64,000 nucleotides of DNA from DASUPK01 sp963695805 (lineage in GTDB: Bacteria > Actinomycetota > Thermoleophilia > Solirubrobacterales > 70-9): positions 1 to 64,000 of the forward strand of contig CAVOHV010000002.1 in the NCBI GenBank assembly GCA_963695805.1, given 5' to 3'. Both the position numbers and the translations under genes were made by a program. Each line of letters begins with the position of its first letter. The first letter of the stretch is position 1. Below the pieces are notes generated by a model. The model saw only the letters and a list, made by a program, of their open reading frames with translations, was not told the origin of the DNA and made no database searches. This document shows positions 25,769-35,233 of this stretch, piece by piece.

Positions 25769-25941
25769 TAGTGCCCGGCCCCAGGAGTCCTGGCCATGCG
25801 GTCTGCCTCAATCAAATGCGGCCGGCGTCGGCTGCGAGCATCAATCCGGGCATCAATCTGAGGACAGCCAGGGAGAAGTCAGACGACCTCGCCAGGCTTG
25901 AACTCATGCCTGAACAGGCGAGAGGCCGTTGTGCTGTCGAT

Positions 25942-26018
<77 letters not shown>

Positions 26019-26136
26019 GCCTAGGCCCAGAGAAATCCGGGCCTTTCATAATCCGCGGCGATTGGGAAGCGCGTCGATTTTGAGCCGGATTTCGTCGGCT
26101 ACAGCCAGCGTTTTCGGCAGGGGAGCTCCCTACTAA

Positions 26137-26238
26137 GGGGTGGAGCGAGGGGGGCCAAGGCAGGCCGCAAACCCGCCCTTGGCGGTTGCCCGGACAGGGG
26201 GTCACTCGCCACCCGTCCCGCCCCTCTCGCTGAGCCCC
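26137..26238 (-). repeat. Structured 3' element after a SnoaL gene, copy 2
   Basis: Begins 3 nt after the stop of SnoaL 26242. It has the same outer arms (GGGGCTCAGCGAGAGGGGC with GGCCCCCCTCGCTCCACC) and the same inner GGTGGCGAGTGACC as 6701-6790; loop lengths differ. Confidence 0.6.
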
Positions 26239-26241
26239 GAC

Positions 26242-26635
26242 TTACTCCGACAGCCCGGCGGCTTCGAGGGCTTCCGCTCGATCAAAAAAGCTTTGCGCCT
26301 GGCTGATCAGTCCATCTCTGAACCGAAAAAGGTGGCACCACGGCCAGTCCACCGGAGGGGCATCCGAATAGACCCCGTGGAACCGGGTGATGCCCAGCGC
26401 CCTGTCGTCGAGGTCAATGATCTCCTCGACGTCGACCGAGACCTCGCCGTAGATCCATATCTTGTTCAACCATCCGCCGCACGTTCTCCTTGCCCACGTA
26501 CGTCCCCCCGCCGGGAAAGCGCGAGTCACTGATCCAGACGATGTCATCGGTCGCGAGCTCCAAAAGCCCCTCGACTCCTCGGGCTTCAGCGAGCCTGTAG
26601 ACGCGCCGTACGATCTCGACGTTCTCCTCGGACAT
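26242..26635 (-). CDS. SnoaL/NTF2-like protein (frameshifted)
   Basis: MSEENVEIVRRVYRLAEARG, ATDDIVWISDSRFPGGGTYV, then a one-base change near 26465, then EVSVDVEEIIDLDDRALGI, HLFRFRDGLISQAQSFFDR and ALEAAGLSE. About 130 residues if repaired. The GATACT motif lies 8 nt upstream. Confidence 0.65.
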
Positions 26636-26643
26636 CGCCCGCC

Positions 26644-26680
26644 AGTATCTCGGCCCGAAGCGCCGCTTTCCATGCGGAGG
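26644..26680 (-). promoter_or_regulatory. GATACT -10 plus degenerate hairpin upstream of SnoaL 26635
   Basis: GATACT (26649-26644), 8 nt before ATG. CCGCTTTCCATGC followed by a decayed right arm at 26663-26680. Confidence 0.5.
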
Positions 26681-26882
26681 AGTCGCCTTCCGGATCAGTC
26701 CGCTCGCGGCTCCTCTGCGCGAAGACCAGCTGCAAGGTGAGTCACGGTCCAAGCCCGCGGGAGGAGCAGCGAGGCAATCAGGGCGAATAGGCACACTCCG
26801 CCATGAGAAGGCGTGTACTTCGTCGACCCGCATGCTCAGGCGTTCAGCGCCGTTCGCGTCGCGCGCTGTGTGCTGCGAGTGC

Positions 26883-28013
26883 TCAGAGCCGGTCGTGAGG
26901 GTAGTCCTCCGCGCGCCGCTGGAAGGAGATAATCCGGGGGTTCTGAACGACCCCGTCGCGGACCTCAATCGCGCGGCGGATCGTCTCCTCCCGCCTCCAG
27001 ACCTCGGGCCCCTCGCATAGCGGGCGCAGATAGGGGATCAGCGCCCTACTGATCTCCCAGGTCGCTGAGTTCCAGAGCAACGAGGGACTGTGGTCGACCG
27101 CATAGCAGCTCAGGCCGTCGCCGAGCTCGAAGATCGGCTTCTCGAAGCTGGTCGGACGCGCCCATTCGAAGCCCATCCCTGCATCGGCGGAAACGTCAAC
27201 GAAGAGCGTTCCCTCGCGAAACAGCGACAGCTCATCGTTGGTGACGAAGGTGAGGGGAGCCTCGGTGTCCTGGAATACGCAGTTGACGATTACGTCCTGT
27301 TGAGCCAGGAAGCCGGACACCGACTCTTCGCGGCTGTCGAGCGCGAGCGGGTGGTCGGGATCTCGGGTGTAGGTGATTAGGCGCACCGAGTGGATCGGCG
27401 CGGCAACCGCCGCTGCCTCGCGGTGGGTGAGCACCGAAACGTCGTGGACGCCCAGCGCCCTGAGGGCGAGCACCGCTCCGCGGCCCGTTGCGCCGAAACC
27501 GATCACGGCCGCTCGCAGCCGGCGCCCATACTCGCCGGTGATCCCCTTCAGCTGCATCGCGTGCAGAACCGAGCTGTATCCGGCCAACTCATTGTTCTGG
27601 TGGAAGAGATGAAGGCCGAAGGACCCGTCGCGCGACCAGTGGTTCATCGCCTCCCAGGCGATCAACGTCAGGCGGTGGTCGATCGCGAGCTGGGTGAGCT
27701 CCTCGTCCTGCACGCAGTGGACCCAGCCGCACAACACCTGGCCCTCGCGCATCTCTGCGAGGTCCGCCGGCATCGGCTTGGGAAGCAGCAGCAGGTCGCA
27801 TTCGCGCATCAGCTGTTCGCGTGTGCGCAGGCCGCCCACCAGGCGCTCGAGCGCTCCGTCGTCGACGCCGAAGCGCGCTCCGTAGGCACGCTCGAGGAAG
27901 ATCCGTGGCCGCAGGGCACCGTCGAGCTCCCCGAGTTGGGACGGGTGGATCGGCAGCCTGCGCTCGTTCTCCTTGCGTGAGCTTGCGATGACTCCGAGGC
28001 TGAGATTGTTCAT
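26883..28013 (-). CDS. N5-(carboxyethyl)ornithine synthase-like dehydrogenase
   Basis: 376 residues. It resembles the alanine dehydrogenase/PNT fold in its carboxyethylornithine synthase branch: LGVIASSRKENERRLPIHP at the start, LLLPKPMP, GWVHCVQD, the Rossmann motif AVIGFGATGRGAV (~residue 180) and DVSADAGMGFEWARPT. The known reaction is NADPH-dependent reductive condensation of pyruvate with ornithine (or lysine). An alternative reading is another opine-type or alanine dehydrogenase. ATG 28013 was chosen by family alignment; there is no clear ribosome site. First metabolic gene of the module between tRNA fragments A and B. Confidence 0.75.
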   Translation of the reverse strand: MNNLSLGVIASSRKENERRLPIHPSQLGELDGALRPRIFLERAYGARFGVDDGALERLVGGLRTREQLMRECDLLLLPKPMPADLAEMREGQVLCGWVHCVQDEELTQLAIDHRLTLIAWEAMNHWSRDGSFGLHLFHQNNELAGYSSVLHAMQLKGITGEYGRRLRAAVIGFGATGRGAVLALRALGVHDVSVLTHREAAAVAAPIHSVRLITYTRDPDHPLALDSREESVSGFLAQQDVIVNCVFQDTEAPLTFVTNDELSLFREGTLFVDVSADAGMGFEWARPTSFEKPIFELGDGLSCYAVDHSPSLLWNSATWEISRALIPYLRPLCEGPEVWRREETIRRAIEVRDGVVQNPRIISFQRRAEDYPHDRL

Positions 28014-28109
28014 GAGCGCAGGCGCAGCAATCCGAGCCGGCCGCACAGGGAAAGCTATCTCGCGGCCGCCCTCGGGCACCGTGTCGCAAACCGTGGGTCG
28101 CCGGACCGC

Positions 28110-28535
28110 TCAGATCTTCAGCTCTTCGCCCTTAAGGCCGCCGGATGAGACGCGCATGAAAGTCCGCCAGTAAGCGTGTAGTGCTCCCACTCTGCGGTGT
28201 CGCATTCGCACAGGTCCTTGCTGGCGGGTCCTGACCCGCGCGGGATCACCTTCGAGCACGGCCAATATCGCGGCCCACTTCCGCGAGCTGATGCAGCGGC
28301 GTAGACCGCTCATCGGCAAGCCGCGCCAGTAGTCGGGCGGGCCGCCGGCGCGACCGCTCGTGGGTGGCCCCCATCTACCCGCCCCTCCGCGCGAACAGCC
28401 CGCAGGTTTCGCGAGCTTGTGCCGCGCGGGTGGCTTGCCGGATCGCGCGTCAGCCACGCCGGCCGAAGCCAGAAGCGCGGCCCAGGCCGCGAGTATGGCG
28501 AGCGAGGGGAGCGCCGCACGAGCAATAAGCGTCAT
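28110..28535 (-). CDS. Possible small secreted protein
   Basis: An open frame whose first 32 residues look like a signal peptide (RAALPSLAILAAWAALLASAG, cut after ADA). The rest is low-complexity and matches no family, and part of it may be in the wrong frame (a CECDTAEW-type reading is in another frame near 28200). It may be a decayed gene. Confidence 0.25.
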   Translation of the reverse strand: MTLIARAALPSLAILAAWAALLASAGVADARSGKPPARHKLAKPAGCSRGGAGRWGPPTSGRAGGPPDYWRGLPMSGLRRCISSRKWAAILAVLEGDPARVRTRQQGPVRMRHRRVGALHAYWRTFMRVSSGGLKGEELKI

Positions 28536-28607
28536 CGGGAATTTGCGTGATCGAGGCAGGCATGACATCGGGCGGTAGGCGATGGGTGCTGGAGTGGTCA
28601 CGGCCGG

Positions 28608-28719
28608 AGCTCCGTGGTACCAGCCGTGGTACCGAACTGAGAGAAACTGACCTGATCTCAGCTCATCTCATCGCGCCTGGGATCGCCCAGCGTGAGCCCA
28701 CCGAACGGCTTCAAGGGAT
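28608..28719 (+). repeat. ~110-bp element preceding tRNA fragment B
   Basis: GGTACC-AGCC-GTGGTACCG, then GAACTGAGAGAA, ATCTCAGCT-AT-CTCA, GCGCCTGG, GAGCCCAC, AACGGCTTCA. Repeated with about 85% identity at 38106-38211 in the same position relative to the tRNA fragment. It may be one end of a lost integrative element. Confidence 0.65.
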
Positions 28720-28798
<79 letters not shown>

Positions 28799-28828
28799 CC
28801 GAGAAAGAGGGCAAGTGCCGCCCTTCCT

Positions 28829-29752
28829 CTAGCCCTTTTCGTCGGCCCTAACCCGGGTCCCGCATTCGCCTCCCAGGATCGCGGCCGCGTCCTCGAGGGC
28901 GCCGATCGCAGCCAGGCGCCCGCTCGCCTCCGCAAACCGGCAAGCGGCCTCGACCTTCGGGCCCATCGACCCCGGGTCCCAGCTCATCCCACGCAGCTCG
29001 GCGGCCGAGGACTCGCCGAGCGGCATCGCCTCAGGCGTGCCCCGGCCGGCCTCCACCGCCGCGACGTCGGTGAGCAGCAGCAGCGCGTCCGCCTCGAGCT
29101 CGCGGGCGAGCAGCGCCGCGGCGAGATCCTTGTCGATCACGGCCTCCACTCCCGCCAGCCGTCCCTCGTCATCGCGGACTACGGGAATCCCGCCTCCCCC
29201 CACGCACACCACCAGGACGCCCGCTTCGAGCAGCAACCGGATCGTCGCCAGCTCCACGATGCCGCGGGGCTCAGGTGACGAGACGACCCGACGATAGCCC
29301 TCGCCGTCCGGTGCGATCGCCCAGCCCCGCTCGGCGCCCAGGCGCTCCGCTTCTCTGCGCTCGTACTGCGGGCCGATCGGTTTCGTCGGCCGGCTGAAGG
29401 CGGGGTCGTCGCGGTCGACGAGCACCTGCGTGAGCAGCGTGGCGACGGGCCTCCCGCCGAGCGCGTTCTCCAGGCCTTGCTCGAGCAGGTAGCCGATCAT
29501 CCCCTCGCTCTCCGCCCCGAGGACGTCGAGGGGATACGGCGGGACCTCCCGGTAGGCCTCACTCTGCAGCGCCAGCAGGCCGACCTGGGGGCCATTGCCA
29601 TGAGTGACGACCACGTCGTGCGTGCGCGCAACCTCCGCTACCGCGGCGACTGCCGCCGCGACGTTCCGCCGCTGCGTCGACGAGTCCGCCTGCTCGCCAC
29701 GACGGACGAGGGCGTTCCCGCCGAGTGCCACGACAACGAGTTCGCTTGTCAT
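28829..29752 (-). CDS. arcC: Carbamate kinase
   Basis: 307 residues, full length for the amino-acid kinase fold. VVALGGNALVRRG (nucleotide loop), VVTHGNGPQVGLLAL, TQVLVDRDDPAF, KPIGPQY, VCVGGGGIPVV, VIDKDLAAALLA and TDVAAVE are all present. Carbamate kinase makes ATP from carbamoyl phosphate at the end of arginine, purine or agmatine breakdown. It is divergent from the cPGS-like gene with only 22 bp between starts, so the two are likely co-regulated. No arginine deiminase or ornithine carbamoyltransferase is in the window. Confidence 0.95.
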   Translation of the reverse strand: MTSELVVVALGGNALVRRGEQADSSTQRRNVAAAVAAVAEVARTHDVVVTHGNGPQVGLLALQSEAYREVPPYPLDVLGAESEGMIGYLLEQGLENALGGRPVATLLTQVLVDRDDPAFSRPTKPIGPQYERREAERLGAERGWAIAPDGEGYRRVVSSPEPRGIVELATIRLLLEAGVLVVCVGGGGIPVVRDDEGRLAGVEAVIDKDLAAALLARELEADALLLLTDVAAVEAGRGTPEAMPLGESSAAELRGMSWDPGSMGPKVEAACRFAEASGRLAAIGALEDAAAILGGECGTRVRADEKG

Positions 29753-29774
29753 ACAAGGGTTCTATCGTCTGTCC

Positions 29775-31100
29775 GTGGCGCGAAGGGTGATCCTGATGGG
29801 CGCGGGAGGGCGCGACTTCCACGACTTCAACGTGGTCTTCCGGGACGACCCGGAGGTGGAGGTGGTCGCCTTCACCGCAACTCAGATCCCGGGGATCGAG
29901 GGACGCACCTATCCGCCCTCTCTGGCTGGTCCCCGCTACCCGCGCGGAATCCCGATCCTCGCCGAGGAGGAGCTGCCGCGGCTGATCGCCGAGGGCCGGG
30001 TGGACGAGGTCGTGTTCGCGTACTCGGACGTCTCCTACACCGAGGTGATGCGGAGGGCGGCGATCTCCGCGGCGGCGGGCGCCGACTTCACGTTGCTCGG
30101 CCCGCGCTCGACGATGCTCGAGAGCAAGAAGCCGGTGCTCGCCGTCTGCGCAGTGCGGACGGGCGCTGGCAAGAGCCAGACGAGCCGAGAGTTCGGCCGC
30201 ATCCTGCTCGAGGCCGGGCTCCAGGTTGCTCTGCTGCGGCATCCGATGCCGTACCACGACCTTGATCGGATCGCCGTTCAGCGCTTCGCCAGCCTGGCCG
30301 ACATCGACCAATCGGACCCGACGGTCGAGGAGCGGGAGGAGTACGAGCGACCGGTGGAGATGGGGATCGTCGTCTACGCCGGCGTCGATTACCGTGAGAT
30401 CCTCGCCCGAGCCGAGAGGGAGGCGGAGGTGATCATCTGGGACGGCGGCAATAACGATCTGCCCTTCATCCGACCCGATCTGCTGCTGGTCGTCGTCGAT
30501 CCCCTCCGGGCGGGAGACGAGCTCAGCTATCACCCGGGCGAGGTGAACCTGCGAATGGCGGACGTCGTCATCGTCAACAAGGTCGACAGCGCCACCGGCG
30601 ACCAGGTCCGCCGGGTGCTCGACGATATCGCCCTGGTGAATCCCGACGCCGCGGTGATCGAGGCCGCTTCGCCAGTGTCGCTGGCGGAAGGTCCCTCGCT
30701 CGCCGGCAAGACCGTGCTGGTGGTCGAGGACGGCCCCAGCATCACCCACGGGGGGCTGAGCTTCGGCGCCGGGACGGTCGCCGCACGGCAGGCGGGCGTC
30801 GGAACACAGATCGACCCACGGCCCTTCGCCGTCGGATCGATCGCGGAGATCTACCGCCGCTTCCCGCACATCGGACCGGTCCTGCCCGCGATGGGTTACT
30901 CGCACGAACAGCTGCGCGAGCTCGAGCAGACGATCAACGCGACTGAATGCGACGCTGTGATCGGCGGCACTCCGATCGACCTCGCGCGTCTGATCGGGTC
31001 CGATCATCCGATCCGGCGCGCCTCCTACGAGTTCGAGCAGCGCAGTGGCCCGTCCCTAATGGAAGTCCTCTCGGGCGTCGTCGGTCTGGGAGGCCGCTGA
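29775..31100 (+). CDS. Cyclic 2,3-diphosphoglycerate synthetase-like GTPase/ATPase
   Basis: 441 residues, GTG start at 29775. The N-terminal Rossmann-like part (RRVILMGAGGRDFHDFNV) is followed by a P-loop VRTGAGKSQTSR (~residues 130-141), IIWDGGNNDLPFIRPDL, VNKVDSA and a C-terminal GGTPIDLARLI. It belongs to the cPGS family, which in methanogens joins the phosphates of 2,3-diphosphoglycerate. Bacterial members next to carbamate kinase have no proven role, so the true substrate may differ. Confidence 0.8.
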   Translation: MARRVILMGAGGRDFHDFNVVFRDDPEVEVVAFTATQIPGIEGRTYPPSLAGPRYPRGIPILAEEELPRLIAEGRVDEVVFAYSDVSYTEVMRRAAISAAAGADFTLLGPRSTMLESKKPVLAVCAVRTGAGKSQTSREFGRILLEAGLQVALLRHPMPYHDLDRIAVQRFASLADIDQSDPTVEEREEYERPVEMGIVVYAGVDYREILARAEREAEVIIWDGGNNDLPFIRPDLLLVVVDPLRAGDELSYHPGEVNLRMADVVIVNKVDSATGDQVRRVLDDIALVNPDAAVIEAASPVSLAEGPSLAGKTVLVVEDGPSITHGGLSFGAGTVAARQAGVGTQIDPRPFAVGSIAEIYRRFPHIGPVLPAMGYSHEQLRELEQTINATECDAVIGGTPIDLARLIGSDHPIRRASYEFEQRSGPSLMEVLSGVVGLGGR

Positions 31101-31116
31101 GCCTCTCAGCCGATCC

Positions 31117-31160
31117 CGGACCCGCCCCGCTACTAGCCAAAGGGCCCTCGAAAGGGAGTG
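31117..31160 (+). repeat. Initiator-tRNA 3'-end fragment, copy C (truncated)
   Basis: Only CCCGCCCCGCTACTAGCCAA and the left arm of the hairpin (AGGGCCCTCGAAAGGG) remain, directly behind the cPGS-like gene. Confidence 0.6.
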
Positions 31161-31199
31161 TTCTCTCAGGGCCGGGTCCTCCGCAACAATTCGAATCAG

Positions 31200-32060
31200 A
31201 TGGCCCCTCACCTGAGCCTTCCCCGAGCGTCGGATGCGATCAGTCCCACCGCGCATTACACCGGCCATGCCTGGGTCCGGAACAAGCTCTCGCATCCGGA
31301 GCTCGCCACCTGGCAGGGGCAGGTGCTATTTGGGGCGCTCCAACCGCCGATGACGCTGAGCCGACTGCTCGGCGGACCCACGCTGGAGGGCGCTCTGTTG
31401 GCACGGCACAGGCTCATTGATCGCCTGCTCGAGCGCGCTATCGAGGCTGGCAAGGTCCGCCAGGTGATCGAGCCGGCATGTGGGATGTCGCCTCGCGGCT
31501 GGCGCTTCAGCGAGCGCTACGGCGAGCGGCTGACATACGTCGAGGGTGACCTTCCCGAGATGGCCGAGCGCAAGCGCCACGCGCTCGCTCGGATGGGCTC
31601 CTTGAACGGCTGCCACCGCGTCGTCGATCTCGACGTCCTGCGCGAGAGCGGGCCGGGGAGCCTTCGGAGCCTCGTCGAGACGCTCGATCGCGGCGAGGGG
31701 CTGGCGATCATCACCGAGGGCCTGCTCACCTACCTGGACCGGGAGCAGGTGCTCGCAAGCTGGCGCCGCTTCGCCACAGCGCTCGCGGAGTTCCGGGACG
31801 GCCTCTATCTGTCGGACCTGCGTCTCGCCGGCTTGAACCGGGGGCCCGGCGAGCGAGCCTTTGGAGTGGTCCTCTCCGTGTTCGTGCGAGGCAGGGTGCA
31901 CACACATTTCGTCGACGAGGCGGAGGCCACAGCCGCGCTCAAGGCTGTCGGCTTCAGCCGGGTGCGCTTGCATCGGGGTGACAGCCAGCCTTTGGAGGGC
32001 GTCGACCGTCGCGATCCCGGTGCCGAGATCATCCACGTGATCGAGGGCACGGTGGGATGA
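31200..32060 (+). CDS. SAM-dependent methyltransferase (leucine carboxyl methyltransferase-like)
   Basis: 286 residues. The N-terminal helical cap (SDAISPTAHYTGHAWVRN) precedes VIEPACGMSPRGWRFS as SAM motif I, TYVEGDLPEMAERKR as the acidic ribose-binding end of strand 2, and LAIITEGLLTYL as motif IV. This pattern is characteristic of LCM/PPM-type O-methyltransferases. Substrate unknown. First gene of the C-D module. Confidence 0.75.
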   Translation: MAPHLSLPRASDAISPTAHYTGHAWVRNKLSHPELATWQGQVLFGALQPPMTLSRLLGGPTLEGALLARHRLIDRLLERAIEAGKVRQVIEPACGMSPRGWRFSERYGERLTYVEGDLPEMAERKRHALARMGSLNGCHRVVDLDVLRESGPGSLRSLVETLDRGEGLAIITEGLLTYLDREQVLASWRRFATALAEFRDGLYLSDLRLAGLNRGPGERAFGVVLSVFVRGRVHTHFVDEAEATAALKAVGFSRVRLHRGDSQPLEGVDRRDPGAEIIHVIEGTVG

Positions 32061-32094
32061 GGACTCGCCGCCACCGCGGCTGAGACCGACCTGT

Positions 32095-33684
32095 ATGACG
32101 GACGGCGTAGAACAACTGCCGGCCCTGGTCTCGGCGCTGCTCGAACCGAGTCTCTATCCCCACTCGCCCGAGGGGGTAGAGCTCCGTGAGACCAACACCT
32201 CCTGGGTCTTCCTCGCCGGCGACCTCGCTTACAAGGTGAAGAAGGCGGTGAGCTTCCCGTTCCTCGACTACGGCACCGTCGAGCGTCGCCACGAGATGTG
32301 CCGGGAGGAGATTCGCCTCAATCGCCGGCTCGCCCCACATATCTACTTAAGGGTCGTGGGGATCGCGCGAGAAGGGGATCGGTATGTGCTCACCGCGGAC
32401 GACAGCAGCGCGGTCGAGTACGCGATCGAGATGAGGCGGGTCGAAGAGGAGCGCAGCCTCGAGGCGCTGATCCGTGGCGGGCGGCTCGACCCCCGCGACG
32501 TCGACCCCGTTGCTCGCCGCCTCGCGAGGTTTCATGCCGATGCCGCGGTGGCTCCGCGGCGATTCCGGCGGCCCGATGTCCTGGTCGAGAGCCTGGAGGA
32601 GAACCTACGGACGCTCCGAGAGGCCGGCATTCTCACCGTACGCCGACTGGATGCCGCCCAACGCTTCACGCAGGCGTTCGTGGCCGCGAATCGGAGGCGA
32701 CTGGAGGCACGTGCACGCGGCGGGATGGTGCGAGAGTGCCACGGTGATCTGCGTGCTGAGCACGTGATCGTGCCGGCGCACGGCGACGTCTACGTCTACG
32801 ACTGCCTGGAGTTCAACCCGGACCTGCGCAACATCGATGTCGCCTCCGATCTCTCCTTTCTGATCATGGATCTGGCGCGTCTCGGTGCCGACGACGTCGC
32901 CTCCCGGCTGCTTGCGCAGTACCGACGCTCCGGTGGCGATGCCGGGGACGACTCGCTGATCACGTTCTTCGCCTCTTTTCGGGCCTGGGTACGAGCCAAG
33001 GTCGCCTGCCTGGCGGCGCTGGACGCAGCGCGGGACGATTCCGAGCGCACGAGATCGGAGGGCGAGGCGCGCGAGTTTCTGCGATTGGGGCATCGCTTCG
33101 CCTGGAGCGCCCGCGTCCCTCTCGTGCTCGCCATCTGCGGGGTGGCCGGCTCGGGCAAGAGCACGCTCGCCGGAGAGCTCGGGGACGCCAGTGGCTGGCC
33201 TCGGGTCTCGTCCGATCTCACCCGCAAGCGGCTGGCCGGGGTCTCGCCGACCGCGCGTGCGGATCCGCGGCACTACACGAGCGAATTCACTGAGCGGACC
33301 TATCGCGAGGTGGGAAGGTCCGCCCGCCGGTTGCTTGAGCAAGGGACCGGGGTAATCGTCGATGCGACCTTTCATCGCCATTACGAGCGGGACGCGTTCC
33401 GTGCGGGGTTCGGTCACCCCGACGCCCGACTGCGGTTCGCCGAGTGTCGAGCATCGGCCGAGAAACTCGCCGCACGGGTGGACATCCGGACGTCAATGCC
33501 GAAGCGGGTCTCGGACGCCGACCAGGCGATAGTCGAGAGACAGCTGGACGAATTCGAACCACTCCACGAGGTCCCGCCGAGACAGCACATCCAGCTCACC
33601 ACCGATGCGCCTGTTCAAGAGCTGCTGGAGGAGGTCGAGGCCTTCATCGATGGCACCATGGAAGACGTTGGTGCGTGGCGATGA
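32095..33684 (+). CDS. Fused aminoglycoside-phosphotransferase-like and P-loop kinase protein
   Basis: 529 residues. Residues ~20-330 resemble a small-molecule kinase (VFLAGDLAYKVKKAV; catalytic CHGDLRAEHVIV; DCLEFNPDLRNIDVASDLSF as the metal motif). Residues ~345-520 are a zeta-toxin/gluconate-kinase-like P-loop domain (ICGVAGSGKSTLA, VIVDATFH). This two-domain architecture is widespread with unknown substrate. It overlaps GDPD by 4 bp (ATGA) and so is translationally coupled. Confidence 0.85.
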   Translation: MTDGVEQLPALVSALLEPSLYPHSPEGVELRETNTSWVFLAGDLAYKVKKAVSFPFLDYGTVERRHEMCREEIRLNRRLAPHIYLRVVGIAREGDRYVLTADDSSAVEYAIEMRRVEEERSLEALIRGGRLDPRDVDPVARRLARFHADAAVAPRRFRRPDVLVESLEENLRTLREAGILTVRRLDAAQRFTQAFVAANRRRLEARARGGMVRECHGDLRAEHVIVPAHGDVYVYDCLEFNPDLRNIDVASDLSFLIMDLARLGADDVASRLLAQYRRSGGDAGDDSLITFFASFRAWVRAKVACLAALDAARDDSERTRSEGEAREFLRLGHRFAWSARVPLVLAICGVAGSGKSTLAGELGDASGWPRVSSDLTRKRLAGVSPTARADPRHYTSEFTERTYREVGRSARRLLEQGTGVIVDATFHRHYERDAFRAGFGHPDARLRFAECRASAEKLAARVDIRTSMPKRVSDADQAIVERQLDEFEPLHEVPPRQHIQLTTDAPVQELLEEVEAFIDGTMEDVGAWR

Positions 33685-34337
33685 CCATCGTGATCGGACA
33701 CGGCGGTGCGAGCGCGATCGCTCCGGCGAACACGATCGCGTCGTTCGACGCGGCCCGGCGCGCGGGCGTCGACATGATCGAGTTCGACGTCCGGCCGCGA
33801 GGATCGCGGCTGCTGGTTGCGCACCTCGCTCCCCAGGCTCGCCGGCGCGGCTGCCTTACTCTCGACGACGCCCTGGACCACCTCGCGGAGCCGCGCTTCT
33901 CGGGGATCGCGTTGAACGTGGACGTCAAGGGCCGGGGCTGCGAGTCGGCGATCGTGGCGATGCTGCGCGCGCACGGCCTGCTGGAGCGCTCCCTGATCTC
34001 ATCCCAGTCGGCTGACATCGTCGAAACGGTCCGGACGGTCGCCGCCAATGCCCGGACCGCGGTCTCGATCGGCGGATACGTCTCCCGCCGCGCCAACCGC
34101 TGGCACCCGCGTGCCTGGCGTGAGCGGCTCCTGCACGAGCTCGCCGCCGGCCGCTTCGGTGACGTGATGCTTCACCACAAGCTCGTGGACGCTCAGATCG
34201 CGGAGTCGATCGGGCGACTCGGTCAGCGGCTGTTCGCCTGGACCGTCGACGAGCCGGCGCTGTTCGCGAGGATCGCGGATCTTGGCGTCGCCGGTGTGGC
34301 GACGAACGATCCGGCGCGCCTCAGGGCGCCGCATTGA
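33681..34337 (+). CDS. Glycerophosphodiester phosphodiesterase family protein
   Basis: 218 residues, TIM-barrel GDPD. It has GHGGASAIAPANTIASFDAA (the family has a His-Arg-Gly here; here HGG), the acidic pair MIEFDVR and a second His in LLVAHLA. The loss of Arg in HRG and the shortened middle suggest altered activity. It would release an alcohol from glycerophosphodiesters. Overlaps the next gene by 4 bp. Confidence 0.8.
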   Translation: MTIVIGHGGASAIAPANTIASFDAARRAGVDMIEFDVRPRGSRLLVAHLAPQARRRGCLTLDDALDHLAEPRFSGIALNVDVKGRGCESAIVAMLRAHGLLERSLISSQSADIVETVRTVAANARTAVSIGGYVSRRANRWHPRAWRERLLHELAAGRFGDVMLHHKLVDAQIAESIGRLGQRLFAWTVDEPALFARIADLGVAGVATNDPARLRAPH

Positions 34338-35056
34338 CGCTGCTATTGGATCGTCTCACCCGCAACGCCGGCCACGCGGTCGAGCTTGTCGGCGCGGCGT
34401 GGCCGCAGTTCGTCCGTCCGCTCATGCTCGAGCTCGTCTCACACCGGCCGATCCGCGAGGTGCTCCCCGGCGTCTATCACTGGACGGCGATTCATCCACG
34501 AATCAGGCTGCCGGTGGACTCCTACTACGTCGAGCATGCCCGGGTCCTCCTCGACCCGATGGTGCCGCGTGACGGCCTTGATTGGTTCGAGCGGCGAGAG
34601 ACCCCCGAGCAGATCGTCCTGACGAACCGCCATCACCTCCGCGACGGCGAGCGCTACGTGGAGGCGTTCGGCTGTTCGATTCGCTGCAGCGAAGCCGGCC
34701 TGCACGAGTTCGAGCACGGACCCAAGGTGGAGGGGTTCGCGTACGGGGCGGACCTGGCGCCGGGGATCACCGCGCACGAGGTGGGAGCGATCTGCCCAGA
34801 CGACACGGCGCTATACATCCGGGCTGGCACTGGCGCGATCGCGTTCGCCGATGGCCTCACGCGCCCACGCGGCGGTCGGCTTGCCTTCATGCCCGGCTTC
34901 CTGATGGGGGATGACCCTTCGCGGGTGCGAGCTGGGCTGCACAAGTCGTTTCGCCGACTTCTCGAGCTCGACTTCGACAACCTGCTATTCGCGCACGGCG
35001 AGCCGCTGATCGGCGGCGGCCGGGCGGCCCTGCGGGAGTTCGTCGTGTCCGGATGA
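34334..35056 (+). CDS. Metallo-beta-lactamase-fold-like protein with degenerate metal motif
   Basis: 240 residues from TTG 34334. LPVDSYYVEHARVLLDPMV, LTNRHHLRDGERY, then a C-terminal LLFAHGEPLIGGG. It follows the MBL layout, but the HxHxDH motif reads NRHHLRD, so one His position is changed. Either a divergent hydrolase or a non-catalytic relative. Last gene of the C-D module. Confidence 0.65.
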   Translation: MTLLLDRLTRNAGHAVELVGAAWPQFVRPLMLELVSHRPIREVLPGVYHWTAIHPRIRLPVDSYYVEHARVLLDPMVPRDGLDWFERRETPEQIVLTNRHHLRDGERYVEAFGCSIRCSEAGLHEFEHGPKVEGFAYGADLAPGITAHEVGAICPDDTALYIRAGTGAIAFADGLTRPRGGRLAFMPGFLMGDDPSRVRAGLHKSFRRLLELDFDNLLFAHGEPLIGGGRAALREFVVSG

Positions 35057-35120
35057 CCACCCCGTCGGAGGCTTGCAGCGCGACGCCGGTGCGCTTTCGA
35101 GCTCGCGTACTTCAAGGCTT

Positions 35121-35199
<79 letters not shown>

Positions 35200-35233
35200 C
35201 AGGACCACCAGAGTTCGTCATAGAGTGCGCGGC

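Larger units (their letters stand above)
25460..25941. other. Stretch without a gene (SnoaL start relic and hairpin inside)
   Basis: Apart from the relic and promoter module at 25696-25768 and the tRNA fragment that follows, no gene is supported. Confidence 0.5.
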